From Sporopachydermia quercuum (taxonomy: Eukaryota; Ascomycota; Sporopachydermiomycetes; Sporopachydermiales; Sporopachydermiaceae), in NCBI GenBank assembly GCA_001599295.1, contig BCGN01000008.1, forward strand, positions 1,236,221 through 1,300,220: a stretch of 64,000 nt of DNA. Reading direction: 5' to 3'. The position numbers and the translations under genes are program-made. The notes under the pieces were generated by a model. It saw only the letters and a program-made list of their open reading frames with translations. It was not told where the DNA came from and made no database searches. This document shows, piece by piece, positions 1-11,057 of the stretch; within the stretch, counting starts at the first letter, position 1, and each line of letters begins with the position of its first letter.

Positions 1-1069
1 TCTTGACTCGTTTCTGCTTCATTTTCTACAGATTTAGGTAGAATAAGACCTGGGACTTTCTTAGAGCTAATAGCAGGTCTTCTAGGCTCGGGTTTTGGCT
101 TTGGGTTAATTGGAATCGATTTTGACGGTCGTTTAGAACCAATTGAAGCCGAGAATTTCGTCTTAGTAGATGTGGCGGTGGATGAATGATTTTTTTCTTT
201 CTTCTGAGGTTCCGTCTTAATATCACTCACAACAAGAGTAGGCTCCGATTGGATTTCCGACGTGTTAGAACTAGCGGTGGAAACAACAGTGCGATTAGAC
301 TTCGCCGGCCGTTTCCCGCTCGTAGGAGCAATTGTTTTTGGAGGTAACTTTTTCCCACCGACAAAAACAGATGTTGGCTTTTTTCTCTTTGCTTGGACAC
401 GCACCGTAGCTGCCAGAGGTTTAAGTTCATAGCTATTAGTTTTCTCGTTGTAAACTAGGACACAGTCGAGTTCTTTGGATTTTGTTCCTTTGCCAGAGAA
501 GAAAACTGGTTCGTCAGACTGCACTAATGTTAATGTGTGGTTCATAGAAGTGTGGCAAGTTGGAGTCGATGTCTTGACTTATGTGTATAAGAATGATAAG
601 TGTTATGTAAACTTCATGAGTAGGAGTAAAGAAAACAGTCTAGCAGTTAATGAGATGACAAAAAAGGATAGAAACAAAATTAGGGAAATACAATCAAATT
701 AAGGACAGAATACATATTTCAACTGCTTGAAAAGTGAACGGATAATTGCTGTAAGCATCAAAAATTAACAACTTAAGTAATAATTAACATACCTGTGATC
801 GAGCTTCTATGTTGTATGCTTCGTTTGCCATTGTTTCAAACACCAGTGGTTTTGCATCGTCTATTGAATCTGGTCGAAAGCCATCTAACATAAGTAGTGA
901 TTAGTAAACAGTAGGATAGGTAGGATATCAGGATTAACATTGGTTCATTATAAGAATGTCTCAACTTACATCTAATGCTGAATGTGCTTTCAGGAGCATC
1001 TTCAAGGCTACTATTGAGAAAGTAGTCAGGAATGGACACTCTATATTCTTCACTGGGTACTTCTGTCAT
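1..1069 (-). CDS. ELL-associated factor (EAF) family transcription elongation protein, 5' part, three exons, cut by window edge
   Basis: Three exons read on the minus strand: 1069-970, 884-793 and 572 to the window edge. Intron 1 has a GTAAGT donor, a TACTAAT branch site and a TTAG acceptor. Intron 2 has a GTATGT donor and a less typical CAAG acceptor. The joined N-terminus contains the EAF signature FSIRYGFRPDSID, where animal EAF proteins have a similar HTIRY-F-P segment. It later has ELDCVLVYNEKTNSYELKPL, matching the EAF block with a cysteine-hydrophobic strand followed by an LEKL-like end. The rest is a basic, Lys/Ser/Pro-rich low-complexity tail. In fission yeast and animals EAF pairs with ELL to stimulate RNA polymerase II elongation. 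Family assignment is strong; the exon 2/3 junction is less certain. The C-terminus lies outside the window. This is unrelated to S. cerevisiae Eaf1 of NuA4. Confidence 0.82.
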
Positions 1070-2262
1070 GNTTAAATTGTGATGCCGCTCGTGATAGTGT
1101 TCGATGCTGTAGAGACTTTTAATCCAAAGTTAAATATAATTAAGGATAGAAAGCGGTTGGCGTGAACCATACGATGGTGTTGGCAGTTGATAATAGACTG
1201 TATTGTGCCAATAGCTGTTGGGATTTGATTGAGATTGTAATGGTTGTAGAATTGTGGATTTTGCTAGTTGAATGTGCTTTGTGTACCGTAAATAAAACAA
1301 TCACAAGCACAAACTAGTCCTTCTTTAGAATTGTGTTATAGGATATATTATCAAATCAAACCACAAATTCTTATGTTTGTATCTGAGTAGCTTTGAAAAT
1401 AAAGCATACAAGAAATCCGAATGTTACACCATAAACCTAGCCTTATTATCTCAATTGTGCTGTTATAGCCAAATTGAATAGTCAAATGTGAATGCCTGTT
1501 TTTCCTGCTGCTTGGGCTATTCAGCAGTATTCACTGTAATTTCCTTTCGCCTGTTTCAATTCAAATCAAACCATTATCCTGTTGATTATCGCTAGAACCC
1601 TATAGATTATATTGAATTAACGAAAGGGGAAGCTGATTACTAAGTAAAGAAACAGTAAGAATAAGGTTGAGAAAGGTGGGGATTGGATATTATGGAAGGA
1701 GGACGAACAAGCATAGCTAAGAATGTTAACAGAACAAAATCGAACGTAGAAAGAATTGCAACAGAAGGCCTCACTGTTAAATATTGTTTAATAATGAGTG
1801 AAACAGACGATTTCTGGATATATGGTATAATCATTGAAGCTTATAGAGCAGCTAGGATCATGAGGCAAAGTTAAGGTTTGAATATAACGCATTTATTTGC
1901 ATACAATCGCATATATTTCTTGATTTAAGATACGTGAGCCTTACCTTTTGTTCAAACTACAGAATATAAAACTTAAAAAATGTATCTCAGAACNATAGTA
2001 TTCCATCAGTATATTTGCTGATAATTAATCTCAGAAGGTATTAGGGACAATTGCATTCAACGTTATTTCCTCATCCAGATTCTTAGTTTTAGATTTATGC
2101 ATCTAACATGCACAAAATCATTTTTACATGGAGTATAATTCCGTTCCAGTATTCATTCTAAACTCTTCGAACATCAATTTATTATCCTAATTTACTATAC
2201 TGACGCTATATTAAATCATCATCACTACCCATGCACATATCAAGATCAATAGNTACTAACAA
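1070..2262. other. Intergenic: EAF upstream region and DID2 3' flank
   Basis: No convincing gene. A 60-codon ATG frame on the plus strand at 1692-1874 has no recognisable features and is probably chance. AT-rich, with single N bases at about 1071, 1994 and 2253. Confidence 0.5.
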
Positions 2263-3126
2263 CTAAGATCTCAAAGCTCTCAATCTTTCAGTCAATTTAT
2301 CTTCCTGAGCTTCATTCACTGCAAGCTTTGTTGCAGGAGCCTCAATCTTCTTATCTTCCATTTCATGCTTCAACTCCAAACCTGCTTCATCGGCAACTTG
2401 TTGCATCAATGAATCGACTTCTTCTTGAGGTGTAGTTACTGCATTAGCATTACTAGTAGCGTTTTCATAGTAATTAGTCGCTGCATCCAAATCTTCGAAT
2501 TGTGTCTCAAACTTCTCCATCACCATCGATATTTTCTCCAAGTTCATTGTTTCCAGGGCTTTATCCATTCCTCTGACAACATTTGCCATATTACCAGTAA
2601 CTTGTCGCATTGTAACAGCTGTCTGAACTCTTGATGCAACTGCGTCAATACGTGAAGCTAGTCGAAGAAGGTTCAACCGTTCAGATCGCTTTCTAATAGC
2701 ATTCTGNGCATAAAGTGAAGCAATATCATTATTACCTTGCATCATGGCCTGAAAAAAAATAGTTAATAAAACTACAGCATGTTTCTAAATACTAATCTAA
2801 TTCGATAATCAGAACATACTTTCTTGACTTTATTCTTTTCAGTTGTTTCCTCCTTAGCAGCTTTAGCGGCCTGCTTATTGAGCTGTTTAGCTGTGAACTA
2901 TTGAAACCTGTTAGCGTTTGATGATCATATTACACATAACCGCTAGGGGCAAAGCTGTTTCTATGAAATATTTAGATTTTGGTGACTAATCTTACCTTCA
3001 GCTGGAATAATGATTCTATAAACAGTTAGTATACCATTCGTTGATAATACAAGAGCTTCTTATCATCATCAAAGGCTTCACTTTCTACTTTCTACGAAGA
3101 CAAAACATACTTTCTAGACCTGACAT
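2263..3126 (-). CDS. DID2: ESCRT-III-associated protein Did2/Vps46 (CHMP1), four exons
   Basis: Exons on the minus strand: 3126-3111 (16 nt), 3015-2996 (20 nt), 2897-2820 (78 nt) and 2748-2263. Donors are GTATGT, GTAAGA and GTATGT; branch sites resemble TACTAAC, GCTAAC and TTAAC; acceptors are TATAG, AATAG and TTCAG. The spliced protein is 199 residues, close to the roughly 204 of yeast Did2. It begins [20 protein letters not shown], continues with the helical Snf7/CHMP core ([19 protein letters not shown], then [17 protein letters not shown]), and ends in the MIM1-type helix [11 protein letters not shown] that binds the MIT domain of Vps4. Did2 acts on endosomes in late multivesicular-body sorting, recruiting Vps4 to disassemble ESCRT-III. 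One N (about 2707) falls at a codon near the start of exon 4. The short exons place the start at 3126, not at the downstream Met in exon 4. Confidence 0.95.
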
Positions 3127-4951
3127 TATGATCTCCCAACTTCCAAAAAGTACGCTCCTTGGTTGACAATACCAGCTTATTTATCTATCAATATTAATCA
3201 GAAATAATCTGCTGAAAACACTTGATTTGTACTGGATATATCCTATTAGTTGTAGTAAAACAAAGATAGAGCAAATGTATGAACCAACTGTGAGTCATAA
3301 ACCAAAGACGATGCTTCTTTTTCAACCTCTCAAAGTTATGAAACTAAAAAAAGCTCTATCAGTTTGTCGTCTTCGAAATATATAACTGATCGTCTTATTA
3401 TATACATAGATTACACCCTTTTCTTTTTGATAGAATCATTTTGTTATCTACGTAGGATACTGTTAGTAAAGAGAAGAGGTGCAAAAGAAGCAGAAGATGT
3501 TGTGATAAGTATATTAATGATTACGTGATATANAATGAATATATCATGTGATCCCTTTGATCTTCGAATTGCAAGAGGAGATGTGAAATAAATAAATAAA
3601 GTTTAATATTTGAAGTTTGATGCATGATAGTGTGATATAGTAACTTAATTATCTGTCTGGCGATGCATTGTTGTAACACTTGAAAAGACGCCCGCAAATA
3701 GTAACAATATTAAATAACATTTTGTCCTTTATAAAAAGATATTTTCTTTAAGAAACAATCTTAGCTTGGTTCCTACGCAACTTAAAGTATATAATACTTT
3801 GAACACCACTTCTACCTCGGTTAAAATTTTCTCTTTTAAAGTTTCATTAATTAGCTCTCTAGACAACTGACTAACTGAAAACGGCAACGGTATTTCATTC
3901 ACACTCAACAGCCAACACTATACTTCACCCACTTCACCAGTTTTATATATAACTTTGCACTCAAAATTTCAAAGCCTTAATAAAGCATTTACAAGTAATC
4001 ATCTAGTACGCTCGTCACAAATTTCAATTATCAGTTTTTCCACCAACATCACCTTTTCATTTTGTCCCACATCACTCCTTCTTGCCTCATGCAAGTTTCC
4101 TGCATCTAACTGTTTCCCTACGTCTATCTTGCATATATTCCTTTTATGGATATATCCCACTTTTTACCGCGTCCCCATTTTTTGCATCGTCTGGTAGAAG
4201 GTAAAAAAAAGTTAATACTTAATTAAATATCTGATATCAAACATTTGTTTACCTAGAATATTGTCATTTCCGTGCGGTAAACAAACCACTTACATTCTGT
4301 AAAGAGAACTTACATGAATAGCTAACTGAATTATAAATCCCACCACTGGAAAGCTGTTTTATCAGTCACTAGTTATAGAAACATTCAACTTTTGGTTATC
4401 TATTGTTGATAGTAAGGCATCCAGGCAGCGAACAAAGTAATACGATAGATTTTTCTAGTAAATCTCAACGCAGGATTTAGCGTATAATTCAGGATTCTAT
4501 TAGGACTATCAATTGGGCATTCCAGCAGATTTTCCAGCTTTCAGAGGTAGATTTCACAGTTTTGACTCACTTGGGAAGAAACCGGTCTGTAATCGTCATT
4601 TCACATATTAGAGAGCCCAAAGGTGGTTTCAATTATCAACAGAACGAGAGTAAATTGCTATCATCAGCCAGCAAAAAATAGGACAAAAGCTCTCATATTG
4701 CTATTGGAAGAGTATCTTTCCTCTCTATCCTTCCGTTCCTTTTTTTGCTGCTTAGCTTTTCAATTTCCAGTCTTGAATCGTTTCTATCAATCGCGTGACA
4801 GAAAATCTGACAAATACGACATCGAACAGGACTATTACATAGAAATCACGGCCAAGAAGCAGAGAGTGAACCAAATTACCTTTCAGAAATCTTATACTTC
4901 CAAATACAAGTCTTAGGTAAACTCAACTAGATATAAGTATAATGTTTCATC
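3127..4951. other. Intergenic, divergent promoter region
   Basis: Separates the divergent DID2 and the 4952 gene. Frames at 3955-4197 and 4623-4916 lack an ATG at their 5' end and resemble nothing known. AT-rich with T-runs; no RNA gene recognised. Confidence 0.45.
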
Positions 4952-5518
4952 ATGACTAGAACTGATATCAACTTACCATTCAACTCAACAACTCTCTATT
5001 CATCCTTGACATTTATGATCCTCCGTTACAGCGAATTGAATCCCTTGGGATTATCACCATACGTATCTTCGGTGCTATTTGCTGGCTCGGTATCGATAAT
5101 AACTTGCTGCCGCACGTTATATAAAATGTTCCAGCCCCCAGAAGTATCAGGCTACGATAAGACAATATCTGCTAACAGAAGATTTCTTGCTCCAGTACTA
5201 ATTTTGGCTGAATTGATGGATTGGTTTAAAGTCAATTTCTATATTTTGCTGCTTCGATACTTTTGGGATGATAAGTACAGGCTTATAGTTGATTTATTCT
5301 ACAAGATAAAGGGCCATTTGGATGGTAGATATGAGATTTTACTAGATGGGATTAAATACGAGGAGTGGTCAATGAAGCTTTTAGAAGGATATGAGGATTT
5401 GATAACACGATTAAGGACATCGCAGCAGATATTGCAAGTTTATGAAGTGGTGAAGAAGATGCAGGAGAGGTTCAGTCAGTACGAGAAGATAGTTGAAAGC
5501 CTTAGGGGTAAAAGATAG
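4952..5518 (+). CDS. Uncharacterised 188-aa protein with hydrophobic N-terminal half and charged helical C-terminus
   Basis: ATG-initiated frame that I do not recognise. Residues about 20-55 contain a moderately hydrophobic stretch (YVSSVLFAGSVSIITCC) that could be a membrane segment. Residues about 75-115 are aromatic and hydrophobic (PVLILAELMDWFKVNFYILL). From about residue 120 the protein is highly charged and predicted by eye to be helical, ending KKMQERFSQYEKIVESLRGKR. The layout, hydrophobic helices then a cytosolic coil, would fit a small organelle-membrane protein, but this is inference from composition only. It is isolated, with about 1.8 kb upstream and 2.5 kb downstream free of clear genes. 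An upstream exon cannot be excluded. It may be a fast-evolving gene rather than a chance frame, since it is longer than any other frame nearby and has protein-like composition. Confidence 0.55.
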   Translation: MTRTDINLPFNSTTLYSSLTFMILRYSELNPLGLSPYVSSVLFAGSVSIITCCRTLYKMFQPPEVSGYDKTISANRRFLAPVLILAELMDWFKVNFYILLLRYFWDDKYRLIVDLFYKIKGHLDGRYEILLDGIKYEEWSMKLLEGYEDLITRLRTSQQILQVYEVVKKMQERFSQYEKIVESLRGKR

Positions 5519-8000
5519 GCGGTAAGAGGTGGAATTCCTTAGAATGTGTATGATAAGTGAGAGTAGCGGTCTGGGAACAGGAAGCTGAATAGGAATGTTG
5601 AACGGGATTTGTTCAAACCTGTTAGTGTCAACTGATGAACATGGTGATTGTCCTGCTAGTTATCCTTCTTACTATTGTATTGATTATTTTAATGGTCCGC
5701 TTGTTGCTATTACCTGAACAAGGAAGAATATACTCAAATCACCTTCAAATAGTCGTATTATCCTGCACTACTAAGACTCCTCTAGCGAAAGAAACTAGCG
5801 CTGAACTCCTTGGTGTGAGCGACCTCCGAAGAGAAAGCAACGAAGTATCTTTGAAAACAGGAGTGAACGGCCAATACAGTTATCTTATATTTGACCTCTG
5901 AACGAAACGAGAACTAACTAAGTTTATAACTTCCAATACCTCCTATTAGAAATTTTGCGCCTGATGAACTAGCGAAAAATCGAATGATGCTATTGAACAT
6001 GCGATCAATTGGAACCTAAATATTAGAATAACGAGAATACAGAGAAGAGCACCCAAACTTTAGTACACAATTTTGAGAAGTTGCTGTTAGTCGGCAAACT
6101 GTGATGGCCAATGAAGACAATACTGTTGAGTAATTGGAAGTCACCAAAAATTGGAACACNAAGTCAATCAAACCTGTTAATTGTTAGTTTGACTATTCCA
6201 GCTTCAATTGAAGTTCACAGTACTCAACACATCAAATGTAGATTATAGATTATGCTATTTTCTGGCTCCTTTATCTTTTGCTTCATCTGAATCGTCAGAC
6301 TCGGGTCTATGTCGCTATCATTCTCCTAACTATCACAGTTGAGTAATATCAAAGCAACTTCCATATATGTTAAGACAAGAACATTGCCCGTTTTACGCGG
6401 TTTGTGTATACTGAACTGAACTGGCCGTTTAAGAGAAAGAGGGAAGGACGGCAGGTTAGTTTTTCTCTCTTTATTTGAAGAATTGATTTGTCAATGGGAT
6501 GGTTGGTGGTTTATTACTGTAAGGAAGTCAGTCTATAACCTTGGCGGAATATTTAATAAGGTAGAAATAGGGAGAAATAAGAATTGACAACTATTGTATT
6601 TATGGTCAATGAACCCAATAGTTATCCATCGTTTGGCCACATATCCATGAATACCGTTTGAGAGAAGGTTATGTTTCCTTTAACAATCAACTAAGTCTTG
6701 TCATTTCACCACCTGGCGATAGTTATGACCGTCTTGTATATCATTCGAAGAGCAATGACTCCCTTATTTGCTCACTGATCTTGTTCTAAGTTAATGATAA
6801 GCTCGAGTTTGTTATTGTTATGTTGTTTAACCTATTGGTAGTTCTTCTAAGTATATTTTGATATTTCTACACTTGATCCGATCCCGCTATATAAATAGAA
6901 AGGTTATACCAGTAATATATTTCTACGTTGAACACACAATGGAAGATGGAAGATTGAGAACAGTGAACCTAGTTGAGGAACTCCTGCTGAAGAATAATTA
7001 TTAAAGCGGGAAACAGTTTCATTTTCCCTGAAAGAAGGAACCCTTCTGAAACCTCCTGATATTGGTTACCTTTCAAGAGTTTTTCTATTGGCTCTAGTAG
7101 CCCACGGGATTTATTTGTAGGGATTCCAACAGCATCCGTTGTGCCATGATAGTTTTTGATGATCTTTCTCTTGTTCTTTTTCTTGTTCTTTCGTTTACAG
7201 GAATCTTTGATCAAACAAGAATAATGTAATCACCAAATTATATGATACATTTCTATTATACATAAATACATTAATAGCAACAACTAATAATCAAAATAAA
7301 ATCATAAACTAAATACATATTAAAAAAAAGATAAAATAGGAGAAAAAGAGTAGAATTGTACATTAACAAGAAACAAAAAATAAATCAAAAGAGAAAACGA
7401 GTGAATAACCACGAAAAATTCGGTTGATAGAAACAGAAGAATAATAATAGTAATTCACGCAATTTCATTGATTTGCTGGTTGATAGATTAAAGCGGCCTG
7501 AGTATAATTTGACTGCAATCAGCGCATTTGCTGTTACTGTTATTATTAAAATAATCCTTGCCTGTATTATAGTAACTAATACCTGATAACTGAATATTTT
7601 ATGATTCATCATTGCTAAGCGAAAGGAAAGAATTGGGCTGATTCAGATTCAGGTTGGATAATCAATTCTGAAAAAGATTGGTAATAGCAGAAGCAACAGC
7701 TACTAATCAGAGACGATTTTTCACAATCTGTAAGAACCTGAATGAACAGAAAAAGTAGTGATTGCTGTGATTACCGTATTTTAGTTGATGATATTGATAC
7801 AACAACAGTATCACGCTTTAATGTGATGTTCTAATACATTATTGTAGCTCAGTGTTTATACCTAGAGGACAATCGTTGCAATTCAATAAACGGCTTCCTT
7901 TGAGGAATTTGGCCAACAAATCCTGACAGTTTGGTCCATCAATTACTAACAACCAACACAGATCAATCCGCCATCTATAAACCTCTTACATCCATAACAT
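5519..8000. other. Intergenic, 2.5 kb, no supported gene
   Basis: An 88-codon ATG frame at 5635-5901 starts with a run of hydrophobic residues (VIVLLVILLTIVLIILMVRL) and could encode a small membrane protein, but composition alone is weak support. A minus-strand frame at 6969-7214 starts with TTG and is Lys-rich. A-rich tract around 7260-7390. The part nearest 8000 is the 3' flank of the GATA gene. Confidence 0.4.
5635..5901 (+). CDS. Possible small membrane protein (88 aa), doubtful
   Basis: ATG frame with one strong N-terminal hydrophobic segment (residues about 3-27) followed by a polar tail. It lies 116 bp after the 188-aa gene in the same orientation. No family recognised. AT-rich DNA gives such Leu/Ile/Val frames by chance, so this entry is a candidate only. 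Confidence 0.2.
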   Translation: MNMVIVLLVILLTIVLIILMVRLLLLPEQGRIYSNHLQIVVLSCTTKTPLAKETSAELLGVSDLRRESNEVSLKTGVNGQYSYLIFDL

Positions 8001-11000
8001 CTAAACTTCTCTACTCATTTCGCCACCTTTAATCAAATCCTCGACTTTCAGCTTCTTTCTACCAATATCATCAGAATAAAACTTGCCTTGGCTTAAAGCA
8101 CCAAGCGTTAAAGCCCCCAAAGTTAATTCATGACCACCAATGCTACTTCTTCGTCTCCTTGCAGGATGATCCTTCATACTTTCCATCGGAGGTTTAAGCA
8201 GTAGATTTGGAGGAGGCAAATTACTGGTTAGTCCTACTATTGAAGAAGAGCTGATATCAGTTGAGGTTCTTGATGAATTGGCTGTTGTTGCTGCGGTGCT
8301 ATCACCTGTACTCATGTTATTACTTCCACTGCCGTTACTGCTGCTATTACTACTTCCATTGCTATTGCTACTTGTTGACAATCCACCATTAACCTTCCCA
8401 TCGTTATCATCATCATCGTCATCAAGAATAGCCATTTCAGTATCATTGTCTGCTTGTTCATGTGCTAACAACGTACTTATAACATTCTTGCGAACCAAGT
8501 CATTCACACCACTGTTAGTCCTACTCGTATGTTTGCTTGATCTTCTGGAAGGATTAGAATTAACACTAGTATTGGCATTATTGGTATTAACACTGACACT
8601 ACCATCTCTCTCTCGTTGAGAGGAGTTTTTTCTATCATCATCATTACGGTATAAAACATCCTTTGGAATCAACTGCAAATCGTCCAGTTTCTTTCTCATC
8701 AAACTTTCCCGCTGTCTTGCAGCAGCNTCCATTGCTTCCAGTTCCATAATCCGGGTTCTGTAAAGATCATTGACGAGTTCTAACTCGCTTATACGTGTTT
8801 TCAGCTGCTGGATTTCTCCGTCGAATTCGATTTTCACGTTGGCGTTCACGTTTGACTGTAAGCTGTTGCTGTTGCTGTGAGTGTCGAGCATAGATAGGCT
8901 GGATTCAATAGAGGGAAGTCTTGTGTTTGGCTGTTGGATGGACTGTAGCGCATGCAGTTTGATGTCCTCGGTGGAGTTCGGATTGAAGTTGCCCCCGCCG
9001 TTGCTTTTCAGACTGAGAATTGACGGGTTGCTTAAGGAGAACTGAGGGCCAAAGCTTGGCGAAGTGGCTACAGCCAACGGATGCTGATGAGAGGTTCCCG
9101 TAGAAGTCTCGCTGCTGTTTCCATTGCTATTGTAAGGTCTTAAACCTGGAGAGGTTCCAGATGCCAGTGCGGAAGCAGGCGAGACAGGGTCCCCTTGACT
9201 GTTATGGCTGCCGTTGCTTCCGTTAGGCAAAACAGGAGAAGCAGCTTGGGAACCAAATTTGGAATGCGACCGCGAGGGTAATAAAGGCTGCTGTTGCGGC
9301 TTCAACGGCTGAGGATGCTGCCTAGTATCTGACTGTTGGTACGCCGTCATGTAAGGAGATGCTGGCTGGTCCGTGCTGGAGAGTTGATCCAGCACTGTAG
9401 GAGGTCCGTTGATGATAGTGTTGGAGAGTTTGCCATTGGGGTTCATAAGGGAGGCGGAATGATGGTGATGCTGATGCTGATGGTGCATGCTCTGCTGATT
9501 CATTTGCTGCTGTTGCTGCTGCTGCTGCTGGTGGTTCAGATAATGGCCTTGGCCTGAGTGCTGGACCATTCCTTCCATAGCTGCTGTCATACGTGGTGTA
9601 GTTGATAGTAGCAACGGCGACGTCACCGACTGCAATACTGGGGATTGAATGCTGCCGGACGATCCACTGGTGCCACTGCCGGACGATCCTCCTTGCAAGC
9701 CGTTAGAACTACTGGCGTTGGTAGTGTTGGTGCCCGTTGTAGATCCTGCGTCGCCCGAATGGTTCAGCAGGGAATGATTGATCTGGGCCCAATTGCCAGC
9801 TTGCGCTTGCATCAAAGGTGAATTCTGAGACATCGCATAAGGACTAGGAAGCGACTGCACCGTTGCGTTAACTAACGGTGATCCTGCAAAGCGATGGCTA
9901 CCAATGGCTGATCCCTGTTTCCCGAGCATTGGCATCAGCTGTGGTGATAGATATTGTGCGCCAGAATCAATAGGGGAGTCCATAATACTACTACTGACAT
10001 TATCAGCACCGTTGTTATTTAGGGCAGGAAGCATTTGGGGAGTCGTTGATGCTGCTTGGCCTTGCTGATTACTGTTTAATTTACCATTCAATGTATTTTC
10101 AGACCCTGAGCGGGAAACGTTTGATGATCCTTGGGCTCCAGAGCTTCCAGCTTTAACAGAATCCTTGCTGGATTTCCTGCCGACTTGGTAGTTCTTGGAA
10201 GAGAATTTGATTGTGTGCATTTCACCTTCGCCGTGGCTTGAGTTAAAGTTTTTCGCCGAGTTTCTCTTCTTCCCTGATCCTGGCCGGGCCCCAGTGGGCG
10301 TAGTGTTCCCACTGGATTCCTTTGAATGAGATCCATTGCTTGAATGTTTGGCTCTGTTTCTGCTTTTTATAACGTCAGTCTTAAGGCTGATAGGTCTGGG
10401 TCGACCATGAAGCTTTAGAAACAGTCCGCAAGCATTACAGAGGACCTGACCAGACTCGTCTCTTCTCCAAAGAGGAGTTGTTGATGTTTTGCAGTTTTTA
10501 CATACAGGAACGCCGGTTGAGCCGTTCGGTGAGCTGGGGCCGTTGGAGGAAGTTAGCGACGAAGGTCTGAAAGCAGTTTTCACTTGCTGGGTTGAAGGTG
10601 TCGAGGAGGAAGAGGAAGAGGACGAGGAAGAGTTTGGAGGAGAAGCTGAAGTACTATCCTCGTTTGGTTGGCTATCCTTGGCTTGCATAGGAATAGACGT
10701 GGAAAACTTATCGTCAAGAGGTTCTGTTTGCTGAGCTCCAGACGATAGGCCATCAGCATTAGCTGCTGGTTTACCTCCAGAATTCTCCTTCTCGTTATCT
10801 GGTTTCTGGTTGCTTGAATCTTCCTCTGATTGTTCCATTCTAATATCACCATCCAGTTCAAATGTCGATTCGGCATTAGTGCTTTTGCTATTATTGTTAT
10901 CAGTAGCGTCAGCAACTATAGATGTATATGTAGATGTATCTTTTCTGGCACCTTTGCCATTCCTATTAGTAGCAGCAACAGGTTGATTATCAATTGACCC

Positions 11001-11057
11001 TGCAGTTGACTCGGAAGCTAATGCTACCGCTGAAACGTTTATTGGACGAAAGGACAT
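8001..11057 (-). CDS. GZF3: GATA-type zinc-finger transcription factor with C-terminal leucine zipper (Gzf3/Dal80/AreB type)
   Basis: Encodes 1018 residues. A single GATA finger lies at about residues 183-222: C-x2-C-x17-C-x2-C with the TTPLWRR core, [12 protein letters not shown] and a basic tail ([19 protein letters not shown]). A coiled-coil zipper lies at about 745-775 ([20 protein letters not shown]) with Leu/Ile heptads. This finger-then-zipper order is typical of Dal80, Gzf3 and filamentous AreB, which repress or modulate nitrogen-catabolite genes at GATA sites and dimerise through the zipper. The rest is low complexity: Ser/Asn/Gly-rich stretches, a nine-Gln run near 9515-9540 followed by His-rich sequence, and an Asp run near the C-terminus. 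The C-terminal segment [20 protein letters not shown] may be a nuclear-localisation or regulatory motif. It is about twice the length of S. cerevisiae Gzf3. One N lies within the zipper region. Orthology to Gzf3 rather than Dal80 is not settled. Confidence 0.88.
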   Translation of the reverse strand: MSFRPINVSAVALASESTAGSIDNQPVAATNRNGKGARKDTSTYTSIVADATDNNNSKSTNAESTFELDGDIRMEQSEEDSSNQKPDNEKENSGGKPAANADGLSSGAQQTEPLDDKFSTSIPMQAKDSQPNEDSTSASPPNSSSSSSSSSSTPSTQQVKTAFRPSSLTSSNGPSSPNGSTGVPVCKNCKTSTTPLWRRDESGQVLCNACGLFLKLHGRPRPISLKTDVIKSRNRAKHSSNGSHSKESSGNTTPTGARPGSGKKRNSAKNFNSSHGEGEMHTIKFSSKNYQVGRKSSKDSVKAGSSGAQGSSNVSRSGSENTLNGKLNSNQQGQAASTTPQMLPALNNNGADNVSSSIMDSPIDSGAQYLSPQLMPMLGKQGSAIGSHRFAGSPLVNATVQSLPSPYAMSQNSPLMQAQAGNWAQINHSLLNHSGDAGSTTGTNTTNASSSNGLQGGSSGSGTSGSSGSIQSPVLQSVTSPLLLSTTPRMTAAMEGMVQHSGQGHYLNHQQQQQQQQQMNQQSMHHQHQHHHHSASLMNPNGKLSNTIINGPPTVLDQLSSTDQPASPYMTAYQQSDTRQHPQPLKPQQQPLLPSRSHSKFGSQAASPVLPNGSNGSHNSQGDPVSPASALASGTSPGLRPYNSNGNSSETSTGTSHQHPLAVATSPSFGPQFSLSNPSILSLKSNGGGNFNPNSTEDIKLHALQSIQQPNTRLPSIESSLSMLDTHSNSNSLQSNVNANVKIEFDGEIQQLKTRISELELVNDLYRTRIMELEAMXAAARQRESLMRKKLDDLQLIPKDVLYRNDDDRKNSSQRERDGSVSVNTNNANTSVNSNPSRRSSKHTSRTNSGVNDLVRKNVISTLLAHEQADNDTEMAILDDDDDDNDGKVNGGLSTSSNSNGSSNSSSNGSGSNNMSTGDSTAATTANSSRTSTDISSSSIVGLTSNLPPPNLLLKPPMESMKDHPARRRRSSIGGHELTLGALTLGALSQGKFYSDDIGRKKLKVEDLIKGGEMSREV
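9501..9542 (-). repeat. CAG/CAA (polyglutamine) microsatellite inside the GATA factor
   Basis: Run of CTG/TTG triplets on the plus strand that encodes nine consecutive glutamines, then Met-Asn-Gln-Gln and a His-rich tract. Such runs commonly vary in length between strains. Confidence 0.7.

Noticed and set aside
3130-3145. Telomerase RNA template (complement of the 11-bp unit), also at 59278-59296
   Set aside because: Only the short CTCCCAAC core matches; neither site carries a full permuted unit.
4623-4916. 97-codon plus-strand frame
   Set aside because: Begins with GTG, lacks any family resemblance and lies in AT-rich spacer.
7846-7905. tRNA gene suggested by TAGCTCAGT
   Set aside because: Not followed by a D-loop GG pair or a B box; the flanks do not pair.
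8278-8619. Leu-rich plus-strand frame
   Set aside because: It is the antisense shadow of Ser/Asn-rich low-complexity codons of the GATA factor.
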